Positions 27,991 through 36,093 of a DNA stretch of 64,000 nt are shown in pieces. Where the stretch lies: assembly GCA_963529855.1 (NCBI GenBank), contig CAURZK010000004.1, positions 307,533 to 371,532 on the forward strand. Reading direction: 5' to 3'. Numbering within the stretch: the first letter of the stretch is position 1; every line of letters begins with the position of its first letter. This DNA is from 34-65-8 sp963529855 (GTDB lineage: Bacteria > Pseudomonadota > Alphaproteobacteria > Sphingomonadales > Sphingomonadaceae). The position numbers and the translations under genes are program-made. Below the pieces are notes generated by a model. The model saw only the letters and a program-made list of their open reading frames with translations, ran no database searches and was not told the origin of the DNA.

Positions 27991-28422
27991 TCAGTCGTAC
28001 TGCTTTTCGATCATGTCGCCGAAGCGTTCGCCCTCGGCGATTTCAGCGTAGCACTGCTGCACGACGGCACGTTCCTGCGGGTCGAGATCGGCATGCTCCA
28101 ACGCTTCACGGAATTTTCCGGCGAGGTAATCTTCGCCTTCTTCGACGCGCTCGGCAGCGGCTTCGTCACCCTTTTCGAACAGGTCGGTGATGTCGGTCCA
28201 CAGGCGATGGGCCGCACCGGTGACGGTGCCTTTGGTCACCAGTTCATCGCCCTGGCGCTGCAGTTCGGCATTGAGAGTGGCGAGCGTCTGCTGACGCTTG
28301 TTCAGGCGGTCCGCCAGTGCGGCCTTGAGCGCCGGGCTGTGAGCCTTCTCGCCTGCCTTGCGATAACCTTCGACCGAATCGAACGTGGTGTCGACCAGTG
28401 ACTTGAAAACGGTACTGCTCAT
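27991..28422 (-). CDS. DUF2383/PA2169-family four-helix-bundle protein
   Basis: The 143-residue protein begins MSSTVFKSLVDTTFDSVEGYRKAGEKA and is wholly helical and charged, matching the ferritin-like PA2169/DUF2383 group, whose function is poorly known. Its start codon at 28422 is chosen from the family N-terminus; the open frame runs on upstream without support. It is divergent from acpP with about 200 bases between them, so this gap probably carries both promoters. Confidence 0.72.
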   Translation of the reverse strand: MSSTVFKSLVDTTFDSVEGYRKAGEKAHSPALKAALADRLNKRQQTLATLNAELQRQGDELVTKGTVTGAAHRLWTDITDLFEKGDEAAAERVEEGEDYLAGKFREALEHADLDPQERAVVQQCYAEIAEGERFGDMIEKQYD

Positions 28423-28625
28423 GATGTTGAAACCCTTTTGCCAGAAATTGCAGATAGCTGGCCAACGTTGCCCGGCTTGATTTGTGCCGGGCCAATGCCA
28501 ATTTTTCCGGGTACGGGGCGACTTCGCCCCTGCGCCATACCCCGTGCCATGCCCCTTGCCAGCGCCCGCGCCGTTCATTAGGGCGAAAGCCAACTTTGAA
28601 ACCCCCAGACACTAGAGGGAAGAAT

Positions 28626-28862
28626 ATGAGCGATACCGCCGAACGCGTGCAGAAAATCGTCGTCGAGCATCTCGGCGTCGAAGCCGACAAGGTGAATCAG
28701 GAAGCCAGCTTTATCGACGACCTGGGCGCGGACAGCCTCGACATCGTCGAGCTGGTTATGGCGTTCGAAGAAGAATTCGGCGTTGAAATCCCCGACGACG
28801 CGGCCGAGAAGATCACGACCGTTGGCGACGCGACCAAGTATATCGAAGAGCACAAGGGCTGA
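28626..28862 (+). CDS. acpP: Acyl carrier protein
   Basis: This is a 78-residue acidic carrier for fatty acid synthesis. The phosphopantetheine attachment serine is in GADSLDIVELVM, with the flanking ASFIDDLG and FGVEIPDDAAEKI typical of AcpP. A strong hairpin separates it from fabF. Confidence 0.97.
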   Translation: MSDTAERVQKIVVEHLGVEADKVNQEASFIDDLGADSLDIVELVMAFEEEFGVEIPDDAAEKITTVGDATKYIEEHKG

Positions 28863-28908
28863 TTGCCCGACCCGCCGTGCTCGCCGCGCGGCTAGCGGGC
28901 GGGAAGTG

Positions 28909-28949
28909 ACAGGCTCGACCCGGAAGCGGGCCGGGCCTGTTGTCTTTTT
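28909..28949 (+). terminator. Terminator or attenuator between acpP and fabF
   Basis: A 14-bp imperfect stem (left arm ACAGGCTCGACCCG, right arm CGGGCCGGGCCTGT) with a GAAG loop is followed by TGTCTTTTT. It lies 47 bases after acpP and just before the fabF ribosome site, which would give more acpP than fabF transcript. Confidence 0.75.
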
Positions 28950-28961
28950 ACGGAGAGTTTC

Positions 28962-30221
28962 ATGCGTCGTGTCGTCGTTACCGGGCTAGGCCTCGTTACT
29001 CCGCTCGGGGGCGATGTCGAAACCACCTGGTCCAACCTGATCGCGGGCGAAAGCGGTGCGGGTCAGATCACCCGTTTCGACACCGCCGATCACAAGTGCA
29101 CCATCGCCTGCGAGGTGAAGCCGAAGGATCACGCCTGGGGCTTCGATCCCGACAAGCGCGTCGATCACAAGGTCCAGCGCCAGGTCGATCCATTCATCGT
29201 CTACGGCATTGATGCCGCTGGCCAGGCGCTCGAAGATGCCGGGCTTGCCGACATGGATCAGGCGCTCAAGGAACGGACCGGGTGCTCGATCGGGTCGGGC
29301 ATCGGCGGCTTGCCGGGCATCGAAAGCGAATCGATCGTCCTGAAAGAACGCGGCCCCAGCCGGGTCAGTCCGCATTTCGTGCACGGGCGGCTGATCAACC
29401 TGATCAGCGGTCAGGTTTCGATCAAGTACGGGCTCATGGGGCCCAATCATGCAGTCGTAACGGCATGTTCGACTGGCGCTCACTCGATTGGCGATGCGGC
29501 GCGCATGATCAAGGATGGCGATGCCGACGTTATGCTGGCGGGCGGCGCTGAATCGACCATCAATCCGCTTGGCGTTGCCGGGTTCGCCCAGGCGCGCGCT
29601 CTCAACATGAGCATGAACGATCGCCCGACCGAAGCCAGCCGTCCGTATGACAAGGGCCGCGATGGCTTCGTCATGGGCGAAGGCGCAGGTGTGGTCGTGC
29701 TGGAAGAATACGAACATGCCAAGGCGCGCGGCGCCAAGATCTATGCCGAAGTCGTCGGCTACGGCCTGTCGGGTGATGCATACCACGTCACCGCCCCGCA
29801 TCCGGAAGGCAAGGGCGCCGAACTCGCCATGCGCATGGCCTTGAAGAAGGCGGGCATGGAACCGGGCGACATCGATTACGTCAACGCCCACGGCACCTCG
29901 ACCATGGCGGACACGATTGAACTGGCCGCGGTCAAGCGCGTGCTCGGCGAAGATCTTGGCGGTGCATCGATGAGCTCGACCAAGTCGGCGATTGGCCACT
30001 TGCTGGGCGGCGCGGGCGCTGTCGAAGCGATCTTCTGCATTCTGGCGATCCGCGACCAGATCGTGCCGCCGACGCTCAATCTCGACGACCCTGACGAGGG
30101 GACCGAAGGGGTCGATCTCGTCCCGCACACGGCCAAACGGCGTGAGGTCAACGCGGTGCTGAACAACAGCTTCGGTTTCGGCGGTACCAACGCCTCGCTG
30201 GTGATGAAGAAGGTCGACTGA
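28962..30221 (+). CDS. fabF: 3-oxoacyl-ACP synthase II
   Basis: This is the condensing enzyme of fatty acid elongation. The catalytic Cys169 lies in VVTACSTGAHS, with the two histidines in VNAHGTST and GHLLGGAGA and the C-terminal NNSFGFGGTN. The product has 419 residues. The ATG at 28962 follows GGAGAG at good spacing. It is one base from mltG, so it is co-transcribed with it. Confidence 0.96.
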   Translation: MRRVVVTGLGLVTPLGGDVETTWSNLIAGESGAGQITRFDTADHKCTIACEVKPKDHAWGFDPDKRVDHKVQRQVDPFIVYGIDAAGQALEDAGLADMDQALKERTGCSIGSGIGGLPGIESESIVLKERGPSRVSPHFVHGRLINLISGQVSIKYGLMGPNHAVVTACSTGAHSIGDAARMIKDGDADVMLAGGAESTINPLGVAGFAQARALNMSMNDRPTEASRPYDKGRDGFVMGEGAGVVVLEEYEHAKARGAKIYAEVVGYGLSGDAYHVTAPHPEGKGAELAMRMALKKAGMEPGDIDYVNAHGTSTMADTIELAAVKRVLGEDLGGASMSSTKSAIGHLLGGAGAVEAIFCILAIRDQIVPPTLNLDDPDEGTEGVDLVPHTAKRREVNAVLNNSFGFGGTNASLVMKKVD

Positions 30222-30222
30222 C

Positions 30223-31182
30223 ATGCGCCGCCTTGCGGTTGTCCTGATCGCCGTCATGGCATTGCTTGGCATCGTCGTTTTCAGCGGGGTGCTCGGCTCG
30301 GCCACGATCGAGGAAGAGACCTCGTTCACGGTTCCGGCCGGCTCGTCGCTAACCTCGGTTGCGCAGAAGCTGGAGGACGAAGGGCTGATCAGTTCAGCTG
30401 ACGCTTTCCTTCTGCGGGCGAAGCTGCTTGGCGGTTCTGCTCCGATCCAGGCGGGCGAGTTCCTGCTGACGCCCGACATGGGGCAAGGGGCCATTCTCGA
30501 CGCGTTCCAATCCGGCGACGTGATCCGGCGCTTCGTGACCATCCCGGAAGGCATGCCCTCCATTCTGGTCCACGAAAAGTTGATGGCGGAAGAACACCTG
30601 ACAGGCGAAATCCCGGTTCCCGCCGAAGGGTCGGTTCTGCCCGACACCTACGATTTCGAACGCGGCGAATCGCGCATGGCAGTGCTCGCGCGGATGCAGG
30701 CCGCAATGCAGAACTACCTCGCCGAAGCCTGGCCCCAGCGCGGCCCCGATGTCGCAGTAAACAACGTGCGCGATGCGGTGATCCTCGCCTCGATCGTGGA
30801 GAAGGAAACCGGCGTAGCGCGCGAACGGCGCATGGTGGCCGGCCTCTATTCGAACCGGGTCAAACAGGGCATGTTCCTGCAGGCCGATCCCACGATCATC
30901 TACCCCATCACGCGCGGGAAGCCGCTGGGTCGTCGCATTCGGCAGTCGGAAATCGCCGCGATCAACGATTACAACACGTACTCCATGGCCGGGCTGCCTA
31001 AGGCACCGATCACCAATCCCGGCCGCGAAAGTATCGCCGCCGTGCTCAACCCGGCTGACACCGACGCACTTTACATGGTCGCCGACGGCACGGGCGGGCA
31101 CGAATTCAACAAGGATTACGCCTCGCACCAGCGCGCCGTCGACAAGTGGTTCGCGCTGCGGCGCCAGCGCGGCGAGATGTGA
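30223..31182 (+). CDS. mltG: Endolytic murein transglycosylase MltG
   Basis: MltG cleaves nascent glycan strands at the inner membrane and is thought to set glycan length. A single N-terminal helix (5-25) is followed by a LysM-like region. The YceG domain shows the catalytic stretch ILASIVEKETGVARERRMVAGLYSNR (Glu193/195) and QADPTIIYPI. The product has 319 residues. The stop overlaps the next gene's GTG as GTGA. The fabF-mltG neighbourhood is widely conserved. Confidence 0.93.
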   Translation: MRRLAVVLIAVMALLGIVVFSGVLGSATIEEETSFTVPAGSSLTSVAQKLEDEGLISSADAFLLRAKLLGGSAPIQAGEFLLTPDMGQGAILDAFQSGDVIRRFVTIPEGMPSILVHEKLMAEEHLTGEIPVPAEGSVLPDTYDFERGESRMAVLARMQAAMQNYLAEAWPQRGPDVAVNNVRDAVILASIVEKETGVARERRMVAGLYSNRVKQGMFLQADPTIIYPITRGKPLGRRIRQSEIAAINDYNTYSMAGLPKAPITNPGRESIAAVLNPADTDALYMVADGTGGHEFNKDYASHQRAVDKWFALRRQRGEM

Positions 31183-31688
31183 ACGGCGCGCCGCTGATCG
31201 TCACCGCGCTTCTCCCACCGGACCTCCACCGGTGGGCGACCGACCTGAGAAATCGCCATTTTCCCGCCGAACGAAACTGGCTCGAAGCGCATGTGACCCT
31301 GTTCCACGCTCTCCCGCCCTCGGCAGAGCCGGAAGTTGTGGCGGCGCTGAAGCGCGAGGCAGCCAACGCGGCCCCGATACCGGGCCGTATCGAAGGCGTC
31401 ATGTCTTTGGGCCGAGGCACCGCGATCCGGCTCGCCAGTCCTGCGCTGATCGCTGTGCGCGACCGGCTGGCCGAGCAGTTTCACGGCCTGCTCACTGCGC
31501 AGGATGCGCACCGGCCCCGCCTGCACGTGACGGTACAGAACAAGGTGGAACCGAAAGAGGCGAAGGCGCTCCAGGCGGAACTGATCACTCGGGTGGAGCC
31601 GCGCGATCTTACGTTCCGAGGGCTCGGGCTGTATCGATATCGCGGTGGCCCATGGGAACACGTCCGCGATTTTACATTCAGGGCATGA
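31179..31688 (+). CDS. 2H phosphoesterase / 2'-5' RNA ligase-like protein
   Basis: The 169-residue protein has the two catalytic HxT motifs of the 2H phosphoesterase superfamily: His38-Val-Thr40 in EAHVTLFHAL and His116-Val-Thr118 in RLHVTVQNK. It is therefore probably an RNA cyclic phosphodiesterase or ligase-like enzyme; the true substrate is unknown. The GTG at 31179 overlaps the mltG stop, and it is the last gene before the tandem repeat and the tRNA integration site. Confidence 0.78.
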   Translation: MNGAPLIVTALLPPDLHRWATDLRNRHFPAERNWLEAHVTLFHALPPSAEPEVVAALKREAANAAPIPGRIEGVMSLGRGTAIRLASPALIAVRDRLAEQFHGLLTAQDAHRPRLHVTVQNKVEPKEAKALQAELITRVEPRDLTFRGLGLYRYRGGPWEHVRDFTFRA

Positions 31689-31699
31689 TCTTGCACTGA

Positions 31700-31798
31700 C
31701 ACTGCCTCGACACTGCCTCGACACTGCCTCGACACTGCCTCGACACTGCCTCGACACTGCATCGACATTGCATCGACACTGCATCGACACTGCATCAA
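31700..31798. repeat. 11-bp tandem repeat, nine copies
   Basis: There are nine head-to-tail copies of an 11-bp unit. The first five read CACTGCCTCGA and the last four CACTGCATCGA, with one T variant and a final CAA ending. A half copy (CACTGA) precedes the array. The unit is not a multiple of three and no gene crosses it. Confidence 0.95.
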
Positions 31799-31968
31799 CC
31801 CCCGCATCACTGCATTCCCGATTATCGTCTGTTGGGAACGCGCCGCGGCATTGCTGAATAAGACTGCGCATTTGGCGTTGACCAACCTTCGCCCCCGCCT
31901 TAAACGCGCCGCCTGTCCCCGCACCGGCGGGGATCTGCATGCGGCCCACGGCCCTGCAGGCCCCTTGG

Positions 31969-32045
31969 GGCGGAGTAGCTCAGCCGGTTAGAGCAGCGGA
32001 ATCATAATCCGCGTGTCGGGGGTTCGAGTCCCTCCTCCGCTACCA
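31969..32045 (+). tRNA. tRNA with CAT anticodon (probably elongator tRNA-Met; tRNA-Ile2 not excluded)
   Basis: The cloverleaf has acceptor GGCGGAG/CTCCGCT (first pair G-T), D-arm GCTCAGCCGGTTAGAGC, anticodon stem GCGGA/TCCGC around ATCATAA (anticodon CAT), T-loop TTCGAGT, discriminator A and encoded CCA. A CAT anticodon can belong to Met or to lysidine-modified Ile2. Its 3' end abuts the mobile island. Confidence 0.93.
32016..32045 (+). other. Presumed attachment site (attL) in the tRNA 3' end
   Basis: P4-type integrases usually recombine within the 3' part of a tRNA and leave the gene intact. The integrase starts about 190 bases downstream of this tRNA. The repeat of the tRNA 3' end that would mark the other junction is not seen in the window, so the exact core is inferred. 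Confidence 0.5.
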
Positions 32046-32179
32046 TCCCGGATTGTCCACCGGTGGCCCACTGAGGCCACTGGCAGACATTTTTCGAGGA
32101 AAATCAAATATTTTTCGCGTCCCGTTGCGTACGCCGGCGTCCCGGTGCGACCCGCTGCGGCCACCCACGGCGATTTGGA

Positions 32180-32234
32180 TTGGGGGTATTTTGGGGGTAT
32201 TTTTCGGCTGTCCCCAAAACAGGCGATACCCCCA
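32180..32234. repeat. Repeated TGGGGGTAT sites before the integrase gene
   Basis: Two direct copies of TTGGGGGTATT stand back to back (32180-32190 and 32191-32201). An inverted copy, ATACCCCCA, lies at 32226-32234, ending just before the integrase ATG at 32236. The arrangement suits integrase arm-type or autoregulatory sites. Confidence 0.7.
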
Positions 32235-32235
32235 G

Positions 32236-33561
32236 ATGGCTTTGAAAGAACTTGAGGTCAAATACGCCACCAAGCGGCAGCGCCCCTACAAGCTGTCCGA
32301 TGGAGAAGGCCTGCACCTGCTCGTCCAGCCGAACGGATCGAAGCTCTGGCGCCTGAAATACCGCTTCGACGGCAAGGAAAAACTGCTGAGCTTCGGCAAA
32401 TATCCGACCGTCACGCTGGCGATCGCCCGCGAGAAGCGGACCGAAGCCAAGCGGCTGCTCGATCAGGGTGAGGACCCCGCCGAGGCCAGGAAGCGGGCGA
32501 AGAAGCAGAGGGCCGCGCTCAAGCTGTTCGAAGAGATTGCGCGGGCCTGGCACGCCAATCGTATTGAAGGGCTGGACTCGGCCCATGCCCTGCGCGTCAT
32601 CAACCGGATGGAGCGCGACGTCTTTCCGGTCATCGGGAAGCGTCCGATCACGGAAATCGACCCGCCCGAGATTCTCGAGATGATCCGCGCGGTCGAAGCG
32701 CGCGGCGCCCTCGATATCGCCCGTCGCCTCAAGCAGAACGTCAGCCAGATCTATCGCTTCGCGATCGCGAGCGGCTGGGCGACCATCGATCCGACGCTCG
32801 GCCTCAACGATGCGCTCAAGCCCAAGCCGCCCGTCAGGCACATGGCGCGCGTGCCGCTCGCGGAGTTTCCGAAGCTGGTGCGGGCGATCTTCGCCTATGA
32901 CGGCGAGGACACGCCGCGCCGCCGCGAGATCACCCGTGACGCGCTGCTGTTCACCTTGCTCACATGGGTCCGAACCAGCGAAACCCGCTTCGCGGCCAGG
33001 GACGAGTTCGAGGATCTCTATGGACCGAACCCGCTATGGCGTCTGTCGCCGGAGCGCATGAAGATGGAACGTGAGCATCTTGTTCCGCTGTCCCGCCAGG
33101 CCGCAATGATCGTTCAGCGCCGCTTGCAGGCGACGAACGATGCGTTCCTCTTTCCCGGAGCCAAGCCTGGAAAGCCTATTTCCGAGAACACCATGATCTA
33201 TGCCTGCTACCGCATGGGCTATCTTGGCCGGCAGACGGTGCATGGGTTTCGGGGGCTCGGCTCGACCTGGGCGAACGAAGCCGAACGCTACAAGCCCGAC
33301 TGGATCGAGATGGCGCTCGCCCACGAGGATGAGGACGAAGTGCGCGGCGCCTATAACAGCGCGCTCTATCTCACCCCGCGAAGGCGGATGCTGCAAGATT
33401 GGGCCGACGTGATCGACGCGGCAACCGCAGTGTCGGATGTCGAGAAGGATCCTATCGAGTTCTCACAGCTCACGGGCTGTTCTGCGCCCATCCAGCGCTT
33501 GCCGCCGAGCGACCGGAGACAGCCGTATTGGCAGCGCCCTCGTTGGGCGGCTTCGCGATAA
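32236..33561 (+). CDS. P4-type tyrosine integrase
   Basis: This is a site-specific recombinase of the phage P4/IntS type. The N-terminal DUF4102 arm-binding domain (residues 1-95, KLSDGEGLHLLVQPNGSKLWRLKYRF) is followed by a core-binding domain and the catalytic domain. The catalytic residues are Arg246 (WVRTSET), His336 and Arg339 (HGFR), His363 (LAHEDED) and Tyr373 (GAYNSA). About 40-55 residues beyond the usual family end (RRMLQDWADVI) are an unusual tail. The ATG at 32236 fits the family start. The gene lies directly after the tRNA and points into the island, as is standard for tRNA-integrated islands and ICEs. Confidence 0.93.
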   Translation: MALKELEVKYATKRQRPYKLSDGEGLHLLVQPNGSKLWRLKYRFDGKEKLLSFGKYPTVTLAIAREKRTEAKRLLDQGEDPAEARKRAKKQRAALKLFEEIARAWHANRIEGLDSAHALRVINRMERDVFPVIGKRPITEIDPPEILEMIRAVEARGALDIARRLKQNVSQIYRFAIASGWATIDPTLGLNDALKPKPPVRHMARVPLAEFPKLVRAIFAYDGEDTPRRREITRDALLFTLLTWVRTSETRFAARDEFEDLYGPNPLWRLSPERMKMEREHLVPLSRQAAMIVQRRLQATNDAFLFPGAKPGKPISENTMIYACYRMGYLGRQTVHGFRGLGSTWANEAERYKPDWIEMALAHEDEDEVRGAYNSALYLTPRRRMLQDWADVIDAATAVSDVEKDPIEFSQLTGCSAPIQRLPPSDRRQPYWQRPRWAASR

Positions 33562-33780
33562 GCGTCACGGCTCGGAACCGCTGATTAAGAGCGCGGCTTT
33601 CCACCATAATTATTATAAACGTCAGTTACTTAGATGCATCCGTGAATAGTGGGACTGAACAATAAGAAGCAGTATCGTATCATATCCTACCATGCCCTAC
33701 GTCACAAATTCACCTACGTCGGAAGAGCGCCCTCATGGCGGACATTCGTTCAATCAAGCAGGCAATCACGGTGAGCGGCA
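33562..33780. other. AT-rich gap after the integrase
   Basis: This short stretch is visibly richer in A and T than its surroundings (for example TAATTATTATAAACG near 33607). I see no gene, RNA or clear repeat in it. It separates the integrase from the cargo. Confidence 0.5.
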
Positions 33781-34488
33781 TCAACCATCGAGCTTGCCAA
33801 TGCCCTGTACCCTAAGACACGATAACAATCCCCCCACGCAAAAGTCCTCCATGGCCTTCAGGGTCACCGAGATGTTCCGTGAAGAAAGTCGCCCACCCGA
33901 CATGTGATCGATCCGGCGATTGTCGGCGAATGTGTACAGCGTACAGCTCAGAATAAACTGATAGGCCTGCAAGGCATCATCGCGCGATGACTTTGGTTTG
34001 ATAGATATCATCGCCTCGACATATCGGCGAGATATTTCATCAAATAGCGGTGCAACTATTTCGTCCATCCAGAGTTGCACGCCTGCTATCTGTGAGATGA
34101 GGCGACAATAATTCATCCACCCCGGCTCACCGGATTCAAAACGGCTCAAGAGGGGGCCGTAAAATGCGCGGATGAGAAGTCGAGCCGATGCTTCCGGGCG
34201 ATCTGGATCGAGGTCCAGCTCCGCAAGCCTTCGCAGCCGCTCTTCGTTCAACCACGCGCTGCGGCGTTCTATGACTTCCGTGAACAGCGCTTCCTTGGTT
34301 CCAAAATGATAATTCACAGCGGCGAGCCGTGTGGACGCTGCATCCGTTATTTCTCGCACCGAAACGCCGAAATAGCCCCGGTCCGCGAACAGCGACTCGG
34401 CGGCGTCCAGGATCTGCTCGCGCAGATCCGGTCGTTCCGTTTGCGGCTTGGAGATTGCCTTTTTTGGCTTAATATCTGGTAATTTCAA
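33781..34488 (-). CDS. TetR-family transcriptional regulator
   Basis: The 235-residue protein has an N-terminal TetR helix-turn-helix (about residues 24-70; ILDAAESLFADRGYFGVSVREITDAASTRLAAVNYHFGTKEALF) and a helical ligand-binding domain. It is divergent from the amidohydrolase gene with 122 bases between. By the usual logic of such pairs it probably represses block A, responding to its substrate. The N-terminal 20 residues are lysine-rich. Confidence 0.88.
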   Translation of the reverse strand: MKLPDIKPKKAISKPQTERPDLREQILDAAESLFADRGYFGVSVREITDAASTRLAAVNYHFGTKEALFTEVIERRSAWLNEERLRRLAELDLDPDRPEASARLLIRAFYGPLLSRFESGEPGWMNYCRLISQIAGVQLWMDEIVAPLFDEISRRYVEAMISIKPKSSRDDALQAYQFILSCTLYTFADNRRIDHMSGGRLSSRNISVTLKAMEDFCVGGLLSCLRVQGIGKLDG

Positions 34489-34525
34489 TCATCTTCTCCC
34501 CCAAAAGCGCCCCGAATTGACATGT

Positions 34526-34547
34526 GAGTGGAACGTTCGTATCACTC
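34526..34547. promoter_or_regulatory. Candidate TetR operator
   Basis: In the divergent gap, GAGTG and CACTC form 5-bp inverted arms around a segment that contains the perfect palindrome GAACGTTC (34531-34538). The location between the two starts suits a repressor site. There is no second copy to support it. Confidence 0.4.
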
Positions 34548-34610
34548 GATCAAGGACGCGCAGCCTACGCTGGCTTCCGTCACAAAAATAGATGGTAGGG
34601 GAACGAAACT

Positions 34611-36029
34611 GTGAGACCGATCCTGATCCGTAACGGCTATGTCATCACCGGCGATCCTGCGATCGGCGACGTGCCCAGTGGGGATGTTTTGATCGTGAAC
34701 GGACGCATCGCTGAGATCGGTCAAAACCTTCACCATGATGAGGCAGAGGAGATCGACGCGACCGGCACGATTGTAATGCCAGGCATGGTCGATACGCATC
34801 GGCATACTTGGCAGACTCAGCTACGCGCGATTTGCGCCGACATGAGCCTCATGCAGTATATGCGCTGCATCCGCTTCAACATCTCGCCCGTCTATACGCC
34901 AGAAGATGTCTATGTGGGCAATTATATCGGCGCCCTAGAAGCTCTGAACGCCGGGATCACGACGCTCTATGACTTCTCACATACGTCGCACAGTCCGGAA
35001 CATGCCGATGAGGCCATCCGCGGCCTGCGGGACGCCCGGATTGCTGGCCTCTATGCCTACGGCTTCTATCCAGCACCGGTCGACCGGCCTTATTTTACGA
35101 GCGTCGACCAACGCATCGCCGATGCGGAACGGATAAGGACGCAGCATTTTTCGTCGGACGATCAGCGGCTGGGCATGGCGGTCGCGATCACCGAGGTCGG
35201 GATGTATCCGTTCGATTCGACGCGTAAGGAGATCATGACAGGCCGCCGACTTGGCGTGCAGCAAACAATTCACACGAACTGTTTCTGGGGCTCCGCTTTT
35301 TGCAGCGGTATAGAGGAACTCGCGGCGGCCGGACTCCTTGGACCCGACCAGGTCCATGTGCATTGCAATTCCGTGACAGACAACGAACTTCGCCTGCTCG
35401 CCGATAATGGCGCCAAGGTTTCATGCACGCCCGATACGGAACTGCAGATGGGCATGGGCCACCCCTTGATCGGCCGCGCCCACGATGTCGGCATCAAGCC
35501 TACACTTGGGGCCGACGTTATCTCCTGCAACGGTGGCGACCTACTCACGCAGGCACGCCTCGGTCTTCAAGACGCGCGCGTCCTGGCCAACGATCCGGTC
35601 AATGCGCAAGGTCGGATGCCTGAGGATATCCCATTCAAGGTACGTGACGCGATCGCGTGGATGACGATCAACGGCGCGGAAGCGATGGGTCTTGATCATC
35701 GCACGGGATCGCTCACGCCGGGCAAGGATGGCGATATCGTTCTCATCGCGCCCAACGACTTCAACCTCATGCCGCTGAACGACATGGTGGGCGCGGTCGT
35801 GCTGCAGGCTAACGTTTCCAACATCGATACGGTGGTCCTGCGCGGCGAGGTCGTGAAGCGCCACGGTCGCTTGACTGGCGTCGACTTCAAGCAGTTGCTC
35901 CGCATGGCGGAGGGCTCGCGCGAGCGGATCATGGAGCAGGCCCTGCGTCGCGGTCCGCTCGTTCCGCCGCCCAACACCACGGCAATGGCAGAGATGGAGG
36001 AGACCGCGCGCCAGAACCTGGCCGCATAG
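34611..36029 (+). CDS. Metal-dependent amidohydrolase (AtzA/TrzN/cytosine-deaminase-like)
   Basis: This is a member of the amidohydrolase superfamily (TIM barrel, one metal). The ligand pattern is His63-x-His65 (DTHRHTWQ), His221 (TIHTNCF), His251 (VHVHCNS) and Asp302 (GADVISCNGGD), and the N- and C-terminal beta-sandwich halves are present. The group hydrolyses C-N or C-Cl bonds of heterocycles such as triazines and pyrimidines; the true substrate is unknown. The GTG start has GGGGAACG upstream. The product has 472 residues. It is followed by a TonB receptor, a cyclase-family hydrolase and BKACE, suggesting a pathway that opens a nitrogen-containing or lactone ring. Confidence 0.85.
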   Translation: MRPILIRNGYVITGDPAIGDVPSGDVLIVNGRIAEIGQNLHHDEAEEIDATGTIVMPGMVDTHRHTWQTQLRAICADMSLMQYMRCIRFNISPVYTPEDVYVGNYIGALEALNAGITTLYDFSHTSHSPEHADEAIRGLRDARIAGLYAYGFYPAPVDRPYFTSVDQRIADAERIRTQHFSSDDQRLGMAVAITEVGMYPFDSTRKEIMTGRRLGVQQTIHTNCFWGSAFCSGIEELAAAGLLGPDQVHVHCNSVTDNELRLLADNGAKVSCTPDTELQMGMGHPLIGRAHDVGIKPTLGADVISCNGGDLLTQARLGLQDARVLANDPVNAQGRMPEDIPFKVRDAIAWMTINGAEAMGLDHRTGSLTPGKDGDIVLIAPNDFNLMPLNDMVGAVVLQANVSNIDTVVLRGEVVKRHGRLTGVDFKQLLRMAEGSRERIMEQALRRGPLVPPPNTTAMAEMEETARQNLAA

Positions 36030-36093
36030 CGGGGTAGGAAACCAAAGGCGCCGCATGAACCGCGTCGGCGTCCAACGAGGAGGGGATTACGAA

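Noticed and set aside
28986..30647. Very long open frame (553 codons) on the minus strand
   Set aside because: It is antisense to fabF and the start of mltG, both certain genes, and arises from third-position GC bias; the protein has no family features.
31700..31798. CRISPR-like array
   Set aside because: The repeats are contiguous with no unique spacers, and no cas gene is near.
31481..31924. Cysteine/arginine-rich repeat peptide read from the minus strand of the 11-bp array
   Set aside because: An 11-bp unit cannot keep a frame repeat of simple protein units, there is no ribosome site, and it overlaps the 2H phosphoesterase gene.
32053..32235. N-terminal extension of the integrase by 61 codons
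   Set aside because: The extension begins inside the tRNA-flanking sequence, includes the repeated TGGGGGTAT sites and matches no integrase N-terminus; the ATG at 32236 fits the family.
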